5,477 nt of DNA. Origin: Deltaproteobacteria bacterium (GTDB lineage: Bacteria > Desulfobacterota > DSM-4660 > Desulfatiglandales > HGW-15). Positions 1 through 5,477 of the stretch are shown piece by piece. Made by a program: the position numbers and the translations under genes. Position 1 is the stretch's first letter, and each line of letters opens with the position of its first letter. Below the pieces are notes generated by a model. The model was given only the letters and a program-made list of their open reading frames with translations. It was not told the DNA's origin and did not search any database. The stretch lies in assembly GCA_019308525.1 (NCBI GenBank), contig JAFDIC010000284.1, forward strand, positions 1-5,477, given 5' to 3'.

Positions 1-2
1 TG

Positions 3-1007
3 GTCTCACCGATCCTTACTCGGACAGCATCACGGTTTGAATTTGGTTCGATCGCTACCTTCCTTGCTTACCTGGGTTATACCTGGATGGGCTTCCTGTT
101 CCTGGTCGCGTTTTCATGTTTTGTCCTGGACCTGTACCACCTCGTGATCCATTTGATCTCCTGGGTCACTTCCAAGGACCTCTCTTCCCTGGCCCTTCCG
201 GCCAGGCAGTCCTTTCTCGTGATACTCGTCCTTTGCGCCGCGGCAGGCACATATGCCTTTTTCGAAGCGCTGGGAGTCCGCGCCCGTCACCTGGTTATCA
301 AGACATCCAAGATCCCCGAGAACCCCGGGAAAGTGAGAATCGTCCAGATATCCGATGTACACGTTGGAATCATTGTTCAAGGGCAGAGATTGAAAAGGAT
401 CATAGATAAGGTCAAGGAGGCAAACCCTGATATCCTTGTATCCACCGGCGACCTCCTTGACGGACAACTTGCGGATGTCTCCACCCTTGCTGCCATGTTC
501 AGAGAGATTAACCCGAGGTACGGCAGGTTCGCGGTCACCGGAAACCACGAGTTTTACGTGGGCTTGGAACACTCTCTGAAGTTTATGAATGAGGCGGGAT
601 TTACTGTCCTTCGCGGGGAATGGGTCACTGTCGGGGGCCCTATCACCTTGATAGGCGTGGATGATCCGGCCTTTGCTCCAGGAAACGCTGGGGATCCCGT
701 GTCGGAAAGAGAAATCCTCTCCCGGGTCCCCAGGAGAGGATTCAGGATACTGCTCAAGCACAGACCCGGGGTCAACCCTGATTCCATGGACCGGTTCGAC
801 CTCCAGCTCTCAGGTCACACCCACGGCGGCCAGCTCCTGCCCTTCAAGGCAATCTCCAAGCTCTTCTACCCCCATAACAGCGGGCTCGTAAACCTGGGCA
901 GGGGCTCCCTGCTGTACGTGACCAGGGGTAGCGGCACCTGGGGTCCTCCCATGCGGCTCCTGGTTCCTCCCGAGGTGACGGTCATTGATCTCGTACATCA
1001 GAATTGA
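3..1007 (+). CDS. Membrane-anchored metallophosphoesterase (YkuE/YaeI-like), 5' end outside window
   Basis: Calcineurin-like metal-dependent phosphoesterase, probably acting at the outer face of the inner membrane on a phosphodiester or pyrophosphate bond. The substrate cannot be told from sequence; some relatives act on lipid-linked substrates. Numbering from the Met codon at 87, the metal-binding motifs appear in family order: D90-x-H92 in QISDVHVG, G121-D122 in STGDLLDG, GNHE at 152-155, H225 in LLKHRPG, and GHTHGG at 243-248. The C-terminal TRGSGTWGPPMR (279-290) is typical of this subfamily. Hydrophobic stretches at about 2-26 and 42-60 are membrane helices. The frame stays open upstream of 87 to the window edge, reading a further hydrophobic stretch (LAYLGYTWMG), and the Met at 87 has no convincing Shine-Dalgarno site. 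I therefore treat 87 as an internal Met and the gene as 5'-partial. The catalytic domain is complete. Confidence 0.9.
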   Translation, partial: VSPILTRTASRFEFGSIATFLAYLGYTWMGFLFLVAFSCFVLDLYHLVIHLISWVTSKDLSSLALPARQSFLVILVLCAAAGTYAFFEALGVRARHLVIKTSKIPENPGKVRIVQISDVHVGIIVQGQRLKRIIDKVKEANPDILVSTGDLLDGQLADVSTLAAMFREINPRYGRFAVTGNHEFYVGLEHSLKFMNEAGFTVLRGEWVTVGGPITLIGVDDPAFAPGNAGDPVSEREILSRVPRRGFRILLKHRPGVNPDSMDRFDLQLSGHTHGGQLLPFKAISKLFYPHNSGLVNLGRGSLLYVTRGSGTWGPPMRLLVPPEVTVIDLVHQN

Positions 1008-1065
1008 TGCTTGCCCAAAAGGCCGTCTCCACGATAGGGCAGGAATCTTCCCCCGGTGCCTGGAG

Positions 1066-1098
1066 GCAATTATTGCATAGTATTAACGATGTATCATC
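1066..1098. promoter_or_regulatory. Two short palindromes upstream of the MarR gene (weak operator candidates)
   Basis: In the gap between the phosphoesterase and the MarR gene there are two perfect odd palindromes of 11 bases. One is GCAAT-T-ATTGC at 1066-1076 and the other is GATG-TAT-CATC at 1088-1098. MarR proteins often bind such short dyads near their own promoter, but these lie more than 100 bases upstream of the best promoter and short palindromes occur by chance in AT-rich DNA. The rest of 1008-1186 shows no gene and no clear terminator for the phosphoesterase. Confidence 0.2.
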
Positions 1099-1202
1099 CA
1101 CCTGAAAATCTCACCACACAATATCCGAGCAAGTTTCTTCTGAATATTCAATCAATTACCTTGCACGTCTGAAGAAAATTGGCGTTTTGCTGTTTTTTTT
1201 GC

Positions 1203-1231
1203 TTGACAGGAACTCTTTGAAGGGCTATTTT
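1203..1231 (+). promoter_or_regulatory. Sigma-70-type promoter for the MarR gene
   Basis: A perfect -35 hexamer TTGACA (1203-1208) is followed after exactly 17 bases by TATTTT (1226-1231), which matches 4 of 6 positions of the -10 consensus. Transcription would begin near 1238, only a few bases before the ATG at 1241. If it is used, the mRNA is nearly leaderless and the upstream TTG at 1187 cannot be the start codon. It follows an 8-T run (1193-1200). This is prediction from sequence only. Confidence 0.5.
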
Positions 1232-1240
1232 GTTAATGCT

Positions 1241-1720
1241 ATGAACGATGTTGCGGCTAAAATCAACGAGGACCTCCTCAACTACCAGACCTTGAGACTC
1301 AGGGGCCTGATAAGTGAAATGGTCCAGTGTTGCGAAGACAGGAAGTTCTATGAATCCCAGAAGTTCGGACTCCCCTATTCAGAGTTGAAGTGCTTGATGT
1401 TGTTTGACGGGGAAAGGTACTTGACTGTCAAAGGGATTGCCCAGAAGTTGGAGGTAGCCAAGAGCAGGGTGACCAAGATCATTGACGGTCTCATAGAAAA
1501 GGGCCTGGTGAAGCGGATCGATGACCCTGATGACGCCAGGGTCAAGCTCATAAGTCTCACGCGGGAGGGGGAAAAGAGATCCAGGGAGATCGATGCATTT
1601 CACAGGGACATCCACAGGAAAATCCTGCTTCAAATGGACCCGGATGAGAGGAAAGGCGTACTCTTTTACCTTGAACTACTCAGGTCCGCCATGGAGGCGG
1701 TGAAGGAGCAGTTTGTTTGA
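1241..1720 (+). CDS. MarR-family winged helix-turn-helix transcriptional regulator
   Basis: A 159-residue cytoplasmic DNA-binding protein of normal MarR length. The N-terminal helical region (about 1-45) and C-terminal helices (about 110-155) should form the dimer interface. The winged helix runs from about 46 to 108: LTVKGIAQKL (61-70) is the first HTH helix, VAKSRVTKIIDGLIEKGLV (72-90) covers the recognition helix, and the acidic/basic RIDDPDDARVKLISLT (92-107) is the typical beta-wing. An in-frame TTG at 1187 would add 18 residues, but these overlap the TTGACA promoter and are not typical of the family, so ATG 1241 is preferred. Neither start has a good Shine-Dalgarno site: GAAGGG lies about 16 bases before 1241. 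The gene precedes the DsrE2-tusA block in the same direction and is the obvious candidate regulator of it. Two adjacent Cys (C30, C31) and C51 could allow thiol or sulfur sensing, which is speculation. The ligand is unknown. Confidence 0.88.
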   Translation: MNDVAAKINEDLLNYQTLRLRGLISEMVQCCEDRKFYESQKFGLPYSELKCLMLFDGERYLTVKGIAQKLEVAKSRVTKIIDGLIEKGLVKRIDDPDDARVKLISLTREGEKRSREIDAFHRDIHRKILLQMDPDERKGVLFYLELLRSAMEAVKEQFV

Positions 1721-1730
1721 ATGACTCCAG

Positions 1731-1764
1731 CTCCCGTCTGAAGAGGACGAGGGTTGTTGTTTTT
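1731..1764 (+). terminator. Imperfect intrinsic terminator after the MarR gene
   Basis: CTCCCGTC (1731-1738) can pair with GACGAGGG (1746-1753) around a 7-base loop, with one C-A mismatch and one G-U pair. The T-rich tract TTGTTGTTTTT (1754-1764) follows directly. Placement 10 bases after the stop codon supports a Rho-independent terminator that would separate the MarR transcript from the DsrE2-tusA transcript. The mismatch makes it weaker than ideal, so read-through is possible. Confidence 0.45.
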
Positions 1765-1766
1765 CC

Positions 1767-1779
1767 TTAATATTATTAA
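1767..1779. promoter_or_regulatory. Perfect 13-base palindrome, candidate operator of the DsrE2-tusA unit
   Basis: TTAATA-T-TATTAA is a perfect dyad with a single central base, 29 bases upstream of the DsrE2 start codon. Inside it, TATTAT (1771-1776) matches 5 of 6 bases of a -10 box, although no good -35 lies at the right distance. A dyad over a -10-like element is what a MarR-type repressor site often looks like, and the MarR gene is immediately upstream. The site is AT-only, so chance is a real alternative. Confidence 0.35.
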
Positions 1780-1808
1780 CATATTCAAGAAACCAGTGGA
1801 GGTGCATT

Positions 1809-2417
1809 ATGCAAGAGAACGTGGTAACAAAAGGGGAAGTGGGGCATGCTTCCAATCAGGACCTATCGAGACTTGAGGAATTCCAGAAACAGATTGACGA
1901 CATAAAATCGCGCTTGGAAGCCCTCGGTAAGGCTGTGCCGGAAGACAAGCTTTCCATGATCGTTTTTAGCGGAGAGCTCGACAAGGCCCTGGCCGCCTTC
2001 GTGATTGCCACCGGGGCAGTGGCGATGGGAATGAAAGTCGTGATGTTTTTCACCTTCTGGGGCACTCCTCTTCTCAGGGACAAAAAGAGGTCAGTTGGAG
2101 GGAAGGATCTTATGGGCAAGATGTTCGGCGCCATGCTGCCGAAAGGGTTTGACTCGGTCAAGCTGAGCAAGATGAATATGGCTGGTATGGGCACTGCGAT
2201 GATGAAATCCTTGATGAAAAAGAAGAACGTTGCATCCCTCGATCAAATGATGGAAATGGCGGCTGAGCTGGGCGTGAAGATATATGTGTGCGAGATGTCC
2301 ATGGATCTCATGGGATTCAAACGGGAGGAGATGATCAGTTATCCGAATCTGGTGTTCTGCGGCGTGGCTAAGTTTCTCGAAGAGGCGAAAAACAGTAAGG
2401 TCCAGCTTTTCATATAG
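1809..2417 (+). CDS. DsrE2-like protein (DsrE/F/H-like family), putative sulfur carrier
   Basis: A 202-residue protein of the DsrE2 branch of the DsrE/DsrF/DsrH-like superfamily. Members take part in cytoplasmic persulfide transfer, often encoded next to TusA and rhodanese. Residues about 17-42 are a charged heptad-like helix (SRLEEFQKQIDDIKSRLEA), probably a short coiled coil. Residues 48-54 (LSMIVFS) begin the Rossmann-like core. A hydrophobic stretch at about 60-84, ending in FFTFWGTPLL, resembles the membrane-associating segment typical of DsrE2. A Met- and Lys-rich region (102-150) with KMNMAGMG is characteristic of the family. C161 in VCEMSMDLMG is the likely persulfide-carrying cysteine, and C184 is a second cysteine. 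GGAGGTG at 1798-1804 supports the ATG at 1809. The tusA gene follows 30 bases after the stop, so co-transcription and functional pairing are likely. The sulfur donor and acceptor are not identifiable here. Confidence 0.87.
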   Translation: MQENVVTKGEVGHASNQDLSRLEEFQKQIDDIKSRLEALGKAVPEDKLSMIVFSGELDKALAAFVIATGAVAMGMKVVMFFTFWGTPLLRDKKRSVGGKDLMGKMFGAMLPKGFDSVKLSKMNMAGMGTAMMKSLMKKKNVASLDQMMEMAAELGVKIYVCEMSMDLMGFKREEMISYPNLVFCGVAKFLEEAKNSKVQLFI

Positions 2418-2447
2418 TAAAAGCATCAATTAAAGGAGGTTATTGAA

Positions 2448-2690
2448 ATGAGCGAAGAGATCAAAGTAGACAAGGTCATGGATCTGAAAGGATTACCCTG
2501 TCCCATGCCTGTGGTGAAGATGAGCAAGGGAATCAAGGAAGTGGAAATAGGTCAGGTCGTTGAGGCCCTGACCACCGATCCGGGATCCCTGGCTGATTTC
2601 CCGGCCTGGGCCAGAACCAGTGGGAACGAGATAGTAAAAACGGACCAGGAAGGGGACGTGATCAAGTTCTACATAAGGCGCAAGGCTTGA
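2448..2690 (+). CDS. tusA: TusA-family sulfurtransferase (SirA-like)
   Basis: An 80-residue protein of usual TusA size with a beta-alpha-beta-alpha-beta-beta fold. It begins the core with MDLKGLPCPMPVVK (11-24), holding the diagnostic CPxP motif. C18 is expected to carry the persulfide sulfur. LTTDPGSLADFPAWARTSGN (41-60) is the family's second conserved stretch, and FYIRRKA ends the last strand. TusA proteins pass sulfur in tRNA thiolation, molybdenum cofactor work or dissimilatory sulfur metabolism. Pairing with DsrE2 points to the dissimilatory or trafficking role rather than the E. coli tRNA pathway, as no TusBCDE-like partner genes are nearby. An excellent Shine-Dalgarno site (AAAGGAGGT, 2432-2440) sits 7 bases before the ATG. 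A hairpin follows 25 bases after the stop. The symbol is by family, since genomes often have several paralogues. Confidence 0.92.
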   Translation: MSEEIKVDKVMDLKGLPCPMPVVKMSKGIKEVEIGQVVEALTTDPGSLADFPAWARTSGNEIVKTDQEGDVIKFYIRRKA

Positions 2691-2715
2691 CGCACAGGTA
2701 GAGCCACCCAATACG

Positions 2716-2738
2716 TGCCCCCCTTTGAGGGGGCATTT
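2716..2738 (+). terminator. Intrinsic terminator or attenuator hairpin after tusA
   Basis: TGCCCCC (2716-2722) pairs perfectly with GGGGGCA (2729-2735) around the 6-base loop CTTTGA, followed by only three T. The stem is strong and GC-rich but the T tract is short, so it may act as a partial terminator or mRNA-stabilising 3' end. The hybrid gene 30 bases downstream shows no separate promoter in the remaining space, which suggests it depends on read-through. Confidence 0.6.
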
Positions 2739-2757
2739 CATGTGATAGTAACGATCT

Positions 2758-2764
2758 GGAGGAG
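2758..2764 (+). promoter_or_regulatory. Ribosome binding site deciding a TTG start
   Basis: GGAGGAG lies just upstream of the TTG at 2768. No ATG or GTG in the same frame comes until the Met codon at 2801, which would cut into the first membrane helix. The strong site therefore fixes TTG 2768 as the start of the hybrid gene. Confidence 0.7.
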
Positions 2765-2767
2765 CCA

Positions 2768-3367
2768 TTGGAAACTGTCTACTATCTAGTACTGATCCCC
2801 ATGGTGTACGTCGCCTTTGGGATTTTTTTCCTGGGAACAGTGTTCAGGCTGGTAAAGATAATGCGCGCACCAAGAAACCCTTCAACCCTTGAAATATTCC
2901 CGGAAAAACGCCCCAAATGGCCACTGGTCTTGTACGATACCTTCCTCATGCCCACCGTAAGGAGGCACAAGCCCGTTCTGTGGGTCTTTCTCATGGCCTT
3001 CCACATAGCTTTCCTCCTGCTGATAATAGGGCACCTGGAACTCATCAGGGATTTTCAGGTATTCCAAAGGTACAATTGGTGTTGCGGAGGGGGCGGAGGG
3101 CTGGTAGCCCTTGGCGAGGAAACCCTAGACTTCCGCATGAAGTCCTCAAGGGTCAAGGTGGATCAGGTCAATGAGACGGGGGCCAAAATCTTGGCCACCG
3201 CCTGTGAGAACTGCCACACCCAGTTGAGCAACCTCAACGACCATTACAAAATGGGGGTAGATGTCCAGTTCCTCAGCTCTCTTATCGCCGGGGCCCTGGT
3301 TCAACAGGGAATCCCGCCCGAGCGCGCGAACCTCACAGAGGGTTCCCTATCCCGAGCAACTCCTTGA
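2768..3367 (+). CDS. Hybrid protein: NarI/DsrM-like membrane N-terminus fused to HdrD/DsrK-like CCG domain
   Basis: A 199-residue protein made of two unrelated family parts. Residues 1-100 match the start of a NarI-type (nitrate reductase gamma, DsrM/TmcC-like) cytochrome b. They contain a membrane helix at about 4-28, a basic cytoplasmic loop with RRHKP, and a second helix at about 69-91. H79 and H89 are spaced ten residues apart, as are the heme-ligating His56 and His66 in helix II of E. coli NarI. At about residue 100 (base 3067) the sequence passes straight into YNWCCGGGGG (102-111). It continues through R123, K130, Q133 and CENC (146-149), the signature of the C-terminal CCG domain of HdrD/DsrK/TmcB proteins, which binds an unusual 4Fe-4S cluster. 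Missing are the remaining NarI helices with the other heme ligands, and the ferredoxin motifs and first CCG domain of an HdrD protein. It looks like the remnant of a dsrM-dsrK-like gene pair joined by an in-frame deletion, or an assembly join. Heme binding as in NarI is not possible in a single chain. The last 12 codons overlap the convergent DUF72 gene. Confidence 0.75.
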   Translation: METVYYLVLIPMVYVAFGIFFLGTVFRLVKIMRAPRNPSTLEIFPEKRPKWPLVLYDTFLMPTVRRHKPVLWVFLMAFHIAFLLLIIGHLELIRDFQVFQRYNWCCGGGGGLVALGEETLDFRMKSSRVKVDQVNETGAKILATACENCHTQLSNLNDHYKMGVDVQFLSSLIAGALVQQGIPPERANLTEGSLSRATP

Positions 3368-4088
3368 GCCTTGCTGCGTTCTTGACAGCGAAGCCTTCAT
3401 AATCATTATCAAAATAGATAAAAAGTCTCTTGCCCCATTTCCTGATCTTGTCAGCCCATTCCTTCAACTCTTCCTCTGTGTAACAGGAGGCGTACAGCTT
3501 CTTGGATCCGTGCAGCCGGACATATATGAAATCAGCGGTCACGATCTCCTGGTATGGATACCGGCCTGCCGTATCAGAGATGCAGAATGCTATGTTGTAT
3601 CTCTCCATTACCCTGAATGCGTCATCATCTAACCAGGACTGGTGTCTTACTTCCAGGGCGTGCTGGAACGAGGGTCTCAGCTCCTTGCAAAAAGACTCAA
3701 ACAGGGACCTGTCGAACGACAGGCTCGGGGGAAGTTGGAACAAAATAGGGCCCAGCTTTTCCCGGAGGCATTCGACTCCCTTATAGAGCCTCTCGATGGG
3801 TTCTCCGGGCTCGCTCAGTCTTCTTGTGTGTGTGATATACTTGTTCCCCTTTACCGACCACAGGAAGCCCTCCGGGGTCCTTGCGTACCAGTTCTCAAAG
3901 GTGCTTGGCGCAGGGAGCCTGTAAAAAGTGGCATTGACCTCGACAGTGTCGAAATGTCTTGCATAGTACTCCAGCCACTTGGCCTGTGGAATCTCCTCTG
4001 GGTAAAAGATCCCCTTCCAGTGCCTGTAATTCCAGCCGGAAGTCCCCACTCTCCACTCTGCCGAGCGTCTCTCAGCGGGCCTTTTCAT
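3333..4088 (-). CDS. DUF72 domain-containing protein (YecE family)
   Basis: A 251-residue cytoplasmic protein covering the full DUF72/YecE TIM-barrel-like domain, whose biochemical role is not established. Conserved family blocks are visible in order: GTSGWNYRHWKGIFYP (15-30), VEVNATFYRLP (49-59), FLWSVKGNKYITH (75-87), LGPILFQLPP (112-121), ALEVRHQSW (144-152), YVRLHGS (189-195) and YFDNDYEG (225-232). The ATG at 4088 lies inside the last codons of the upstream PLP decarboxylase, giving a 17-base overlap. The two are therefore likely one transcript with coupled translation. The 3' end converges on and overlaps by 35 bases the hybrid gene on the other strand. The sequence is intact with no missing block. 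No functional link to the decarboxylase is known to me. Confidence 0.92.
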   Translation of the reverse strand: MKRPAERRSAEWRVGTSGWNYRHWKGIFYPEEIPQAKWLEYYARHFDTVEVNATFYRLPAPSTFENWYARTPEGFLWSVKGNKYITHTRRLSEPGEPIERLYKGVECLREKLGPILFQLPPSLSFDRSLFESFCKELRPSFQHALEVRHQSWLDDDAFRVMERYNIAFCISDTAGRYPYQEIVTADFIYVRLHGSKKLYASCYTEEELKEWADKIRKWGKRLFIYFDNDYEGFAVKNAARLKELLGIGNPL

Positions 4089-5477
4089 TGCTCAACGCCT
4101 TCCTGTACGCCTGTTCAAACTCCTTCCACAATCTCATGCCCAGACGATTCTGAATCCTCACTATTTCCTCCAGGATTCCCCTGTCCGTGAGGGGGTTGGA
4201 TAGTACGGCCCTCAATACCACGATGTTCTGGGGACGGTACTTGGTAGATTCAAGTGTCGTCCTCGAAACAAAGGTGGTGTCGTCCATCCGAAGTGCCTTG
4301 TGCAGTTTCACGTTCAGGGCATTTATGAGCCGATTTATCTTTCGCACCCTCCTTTCAATCGCCTGCCTTTCTTTTCTGCTCCTCGCCCTGTTTTTCTCCT
4401 GCTGCCATGCTGTGAGCTGAAGTTTGACCTCCGCCGGTATAAAACGATAATTGATGATAAACAGTTCGGGTATGTTGAGCGTCTCGAAGTTACCGCACCC
4501 GTCAATTATCTCCTTAAGGGAATCCGTGTTTGCCCTTGCGCTCTTGAAAAGGAGCCTGTATCCGTCCCTGCCCATTATCTTCAACGCGGCCCAGGGCTTC
4601 AAACAGGCAAAGGGGCGGGAGCCCTCTATGGTAAACCTCCCTGTATCCACCGAATTGCGACGAATGATATAATTTGAGGCATGCTTCAGGTAGTTGAGGT
4701 CCCTCTCGTTTCGGAACAGCACCAGACCCATGGACATGGGACAGTAAAGGAGCTTGTGGGCATCGATGGAGACGGAATCCGCCTCTTCTATCCCTTCAAA
4801 CATGGGCCTGTACTCCTCTACCAGCATTGCCGAACCACCCCAGCATGCGTCCACGTGAAAATGGGAACCTATCCTGCGGGAGATCTCCCCCAGCTTCTGG
4901 AGATTGTCCACGTTCCCTGTTTCCGTGGTACCCGCTATCCCAACTATGGCTATGACCTTCGTCTTTCCCCTACGGGCTTCCAAGGACTCGATCTTCCTGC
5001 TCAGCTTCTTGATGTCAATTCTGTTGAAACGGTCGACTGGAACGTTTATGACGTTCTCCTCGCCCATCCCCAGAAGATTTGCCGCCTTTCTTATGGAGTA
5101 ATGTCCCCTCGTGGAAACTAATATCACGCCCTTGTCATATTTGTAGTGACTCAAGGCGGACTTCATGCCCGCCGCCCTTACCCCTGGAAACCGCCCGTCG
5201 GGTGGGAACGCCTTTTCCCTCGCCACGGCCAGGGCGGTCAAATTGGCAATCGTTCCGTCCGATGTGACGTTGCCAAGGGCTATCCTCGGGTTCTGAATAT
5301 TCTTTTCATAGAACCTCTCCGACCGGTCGAATATTAACCGGTGAAACCAGGCTACCAGTTCCCTCTCAACAAAACTCGAAGCCTTGGCGGTTTCTATCTT
5401 GACCTGATTCTGGTTCAAGGCCGCAATGATCATTTCAAGCAATATCATGAAATAGGGTACAGCGCTGATCATGTGCC
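4072..5477 (-). CDS. panP: PLP-dependent group II decarboxylase, PanP-like (aspartate/glutamate decarboxylase family), N-terminus outside window
   Basis: A pyridoxal-phosphate enzyme that decarboxylates an acidic amino acid. It most resembles PanP, the aspartate 1-decarboxylase alternative to PanD that makes beta-alanine for pantothenate and CoA. A glutamate decarboxylase activity is the main alternative. Numbering from the Met at 5472: ALNQNQVKIETAK (18-30), GNVTSDGTIANLTAL (67-81, cofactor phosphate region), RGHYSIRKAA (122-131, with H124 stacking on PLP), VGIAGTTETGNVD (177-189), HVDACWGGS (206-214, D208 binding the pyridine nitrogen) and SIDAHKLLYCPMSMG (235-249, K240 forming the Schiff base). 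EGSRP (283-287) is also conserved. A basic, helical insert (about 355-395) precedes FVSRTTLES, as in PanP-like proteins. The codon before the Met at 5472 is still in frame (HMISAVPYF, a conserved internal stretch), so the true start lies beyond the right edge and roughly 70-100 residues are missing. It overlaps the DUF72 gene downstream by 17 bases. Confidence 0.88.
   Translation of the reverse strand, partial: HMISAVPYFMILLEMIIAALNQNQVKIETAKASSFVERELVAWFHRLIFDRSERFYEKNIQNPRIALGNVTSDGTIANLTALAVAREKAFPPDGRFPGVRAAGMKSALSHYKYDKGVILVSTRGHYSIRKAANLLGMGEENVINVPVDRFNRIDIKKLSRKIESLEARRGKTKVIAIVGIAGTTETGNVDNLQKLGEISRRIGSHFHVDACWGGSAMLVEEYRPMFEGIEEADSVSIDAHKLLYCPMSMGLVLFRNERDLNYLKHASNYIIRRNSVDTGRFTIEGSRPFACLKPWAALKIMGRDGYRLLFKSARANTDSLKEIIDGCGNFETLNIPELFIINYRFIPAEVKLQLTAWQQEKNRARSRKERQAIERRVRKINRLINALNVKLHKALRMDDTTFVSRTTLESTKYRPQNIVVLRAVLSNPLTDRGILEEIVRIQNRLGMRLWKEFEQAYRKALSNEKAR

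Noticed and set aside
114..761. Long open frame on the - strand inside the phosphoesterase gene
   Set aside because: It is antisense to a gene with complete metallophosphoesterase motifs and shows no recognisable domain; it is a shadow of biased codon use.
2110..2320. Met-rich, repeat-like stretch in the DsrE2-like protein
   Set aside because: A Met-rich region with KMNMAGMG and CxMSMDLMG is usual for DsrE2 proteins, so it is not a new metal-binding repeat.
3080..3102. G-rich tract that could be read as low-complexity sequence or a G-quadruplex
   Set aside because: It encodes the conserved CCGGGGG motif of the CCG domain, which fully explains the composition.
3354..3377. AGCAACTC/GAG-TTGCT inverted repeat near the convergent gene ends as a bidirectional terminator
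   Set aside because: The stem needs a two-base bulge and a 3-base loop and has no T tract on either side; it also lies within the DUF72 coding region.
3642..4190. Long open frame on the + strand across the DUF72 gene and the end of the decarboxylase gene
   Set aside because: It lies antisense to two well-supported genes, is Pro/Cys/Ser-rich as expected of a shadow frame, and has no ribosome binding site or known domain.
4681..5121. Open frame on the + strand inside the decarboxylase gene
   Set aside because: It is antisense to the PLP-binding core, whose motifs are intact on the other strand.
1..5477. CRISPR arrays, tRNA or rRNA genes, insertion sequences
   Set aside because: I saw no regularly spaced repeats, no cloverleaf-like segment, and no transposase or terminal inverted repeats.

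Overview
The window looks like a chromosomal segment of an anaerobic, sulfur-metabolising bacterium, most likely a Desulfobacterota (deltaproteobacterial) sulfate reducer or syntroph. The reasons are a DsrE2 plus TusA sulfur-carrier pair beside a gene built from NarI/DsrM-like membrane and HdrD/DsrK-like CCG parts, moderate GC content and strong Shine-Dalgarno sites. The taxonomic call is inference from gene content.

Layout. (1) Bases 3-1007, + strand: 3' part of a membrane-anchored metallophosphoesterase. The frame is open to the left edge, so the gene starts outside the window. (2) Bases 1008-1240: an AT-richer gap with two short palindromes and a TTGACA-N17-TATTTT promoter. (3) Bases 1241-1720, +: a MarR-family regulator followed by an imperfect intrinsic terminator. 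(4) Bases 1809-2690, +: DsrE2-like protein then TusA-like sulfurtransferase, both with strong ribosome binding sites, ending in a GC-rich hairpin at 2716-2735. A perfect 13-base palindrome sits just upstream and could be an operator. (5) Bases 2768-3367, +: a 199-residue hybrid protein. Its first 100 residues are the start of a NarI-like cytochrome b subunit and the rest is the last CCG domain of an HdrD/DsrK-like iron-sulfur protein. (6) On the - strand and convergent with it: a truncated-at-edge PanP/glutamate-decarboxylase-type PLP decarboxylase (5477 to 4072), overlapping by 17 bases a DUF72/YecE protein (4088 to 3333).

How they may work together. The MarR regulator, DsrE2, TusA and the hybrid gene form a co-directional block. 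By family knowledge, TusA and DsrE2 pass persulfide sulfur, while NarI/HdrD-type proteins move electrons between the quinone pool and thiol/disulfide chemistry. The block therefore suggests a regulated sulfur-transfer module coupled to a membrane redox complex. The redox part here appears collapsed by a deletion (or by an assembly join) that removed the end of the membrane gene and most of the iron-sulfur gene. The minus-strand pair is an unrelated transcription unit: amino-acid decarboxylation (possibly beta-alanine supply) with a conserved protein of unknown function.
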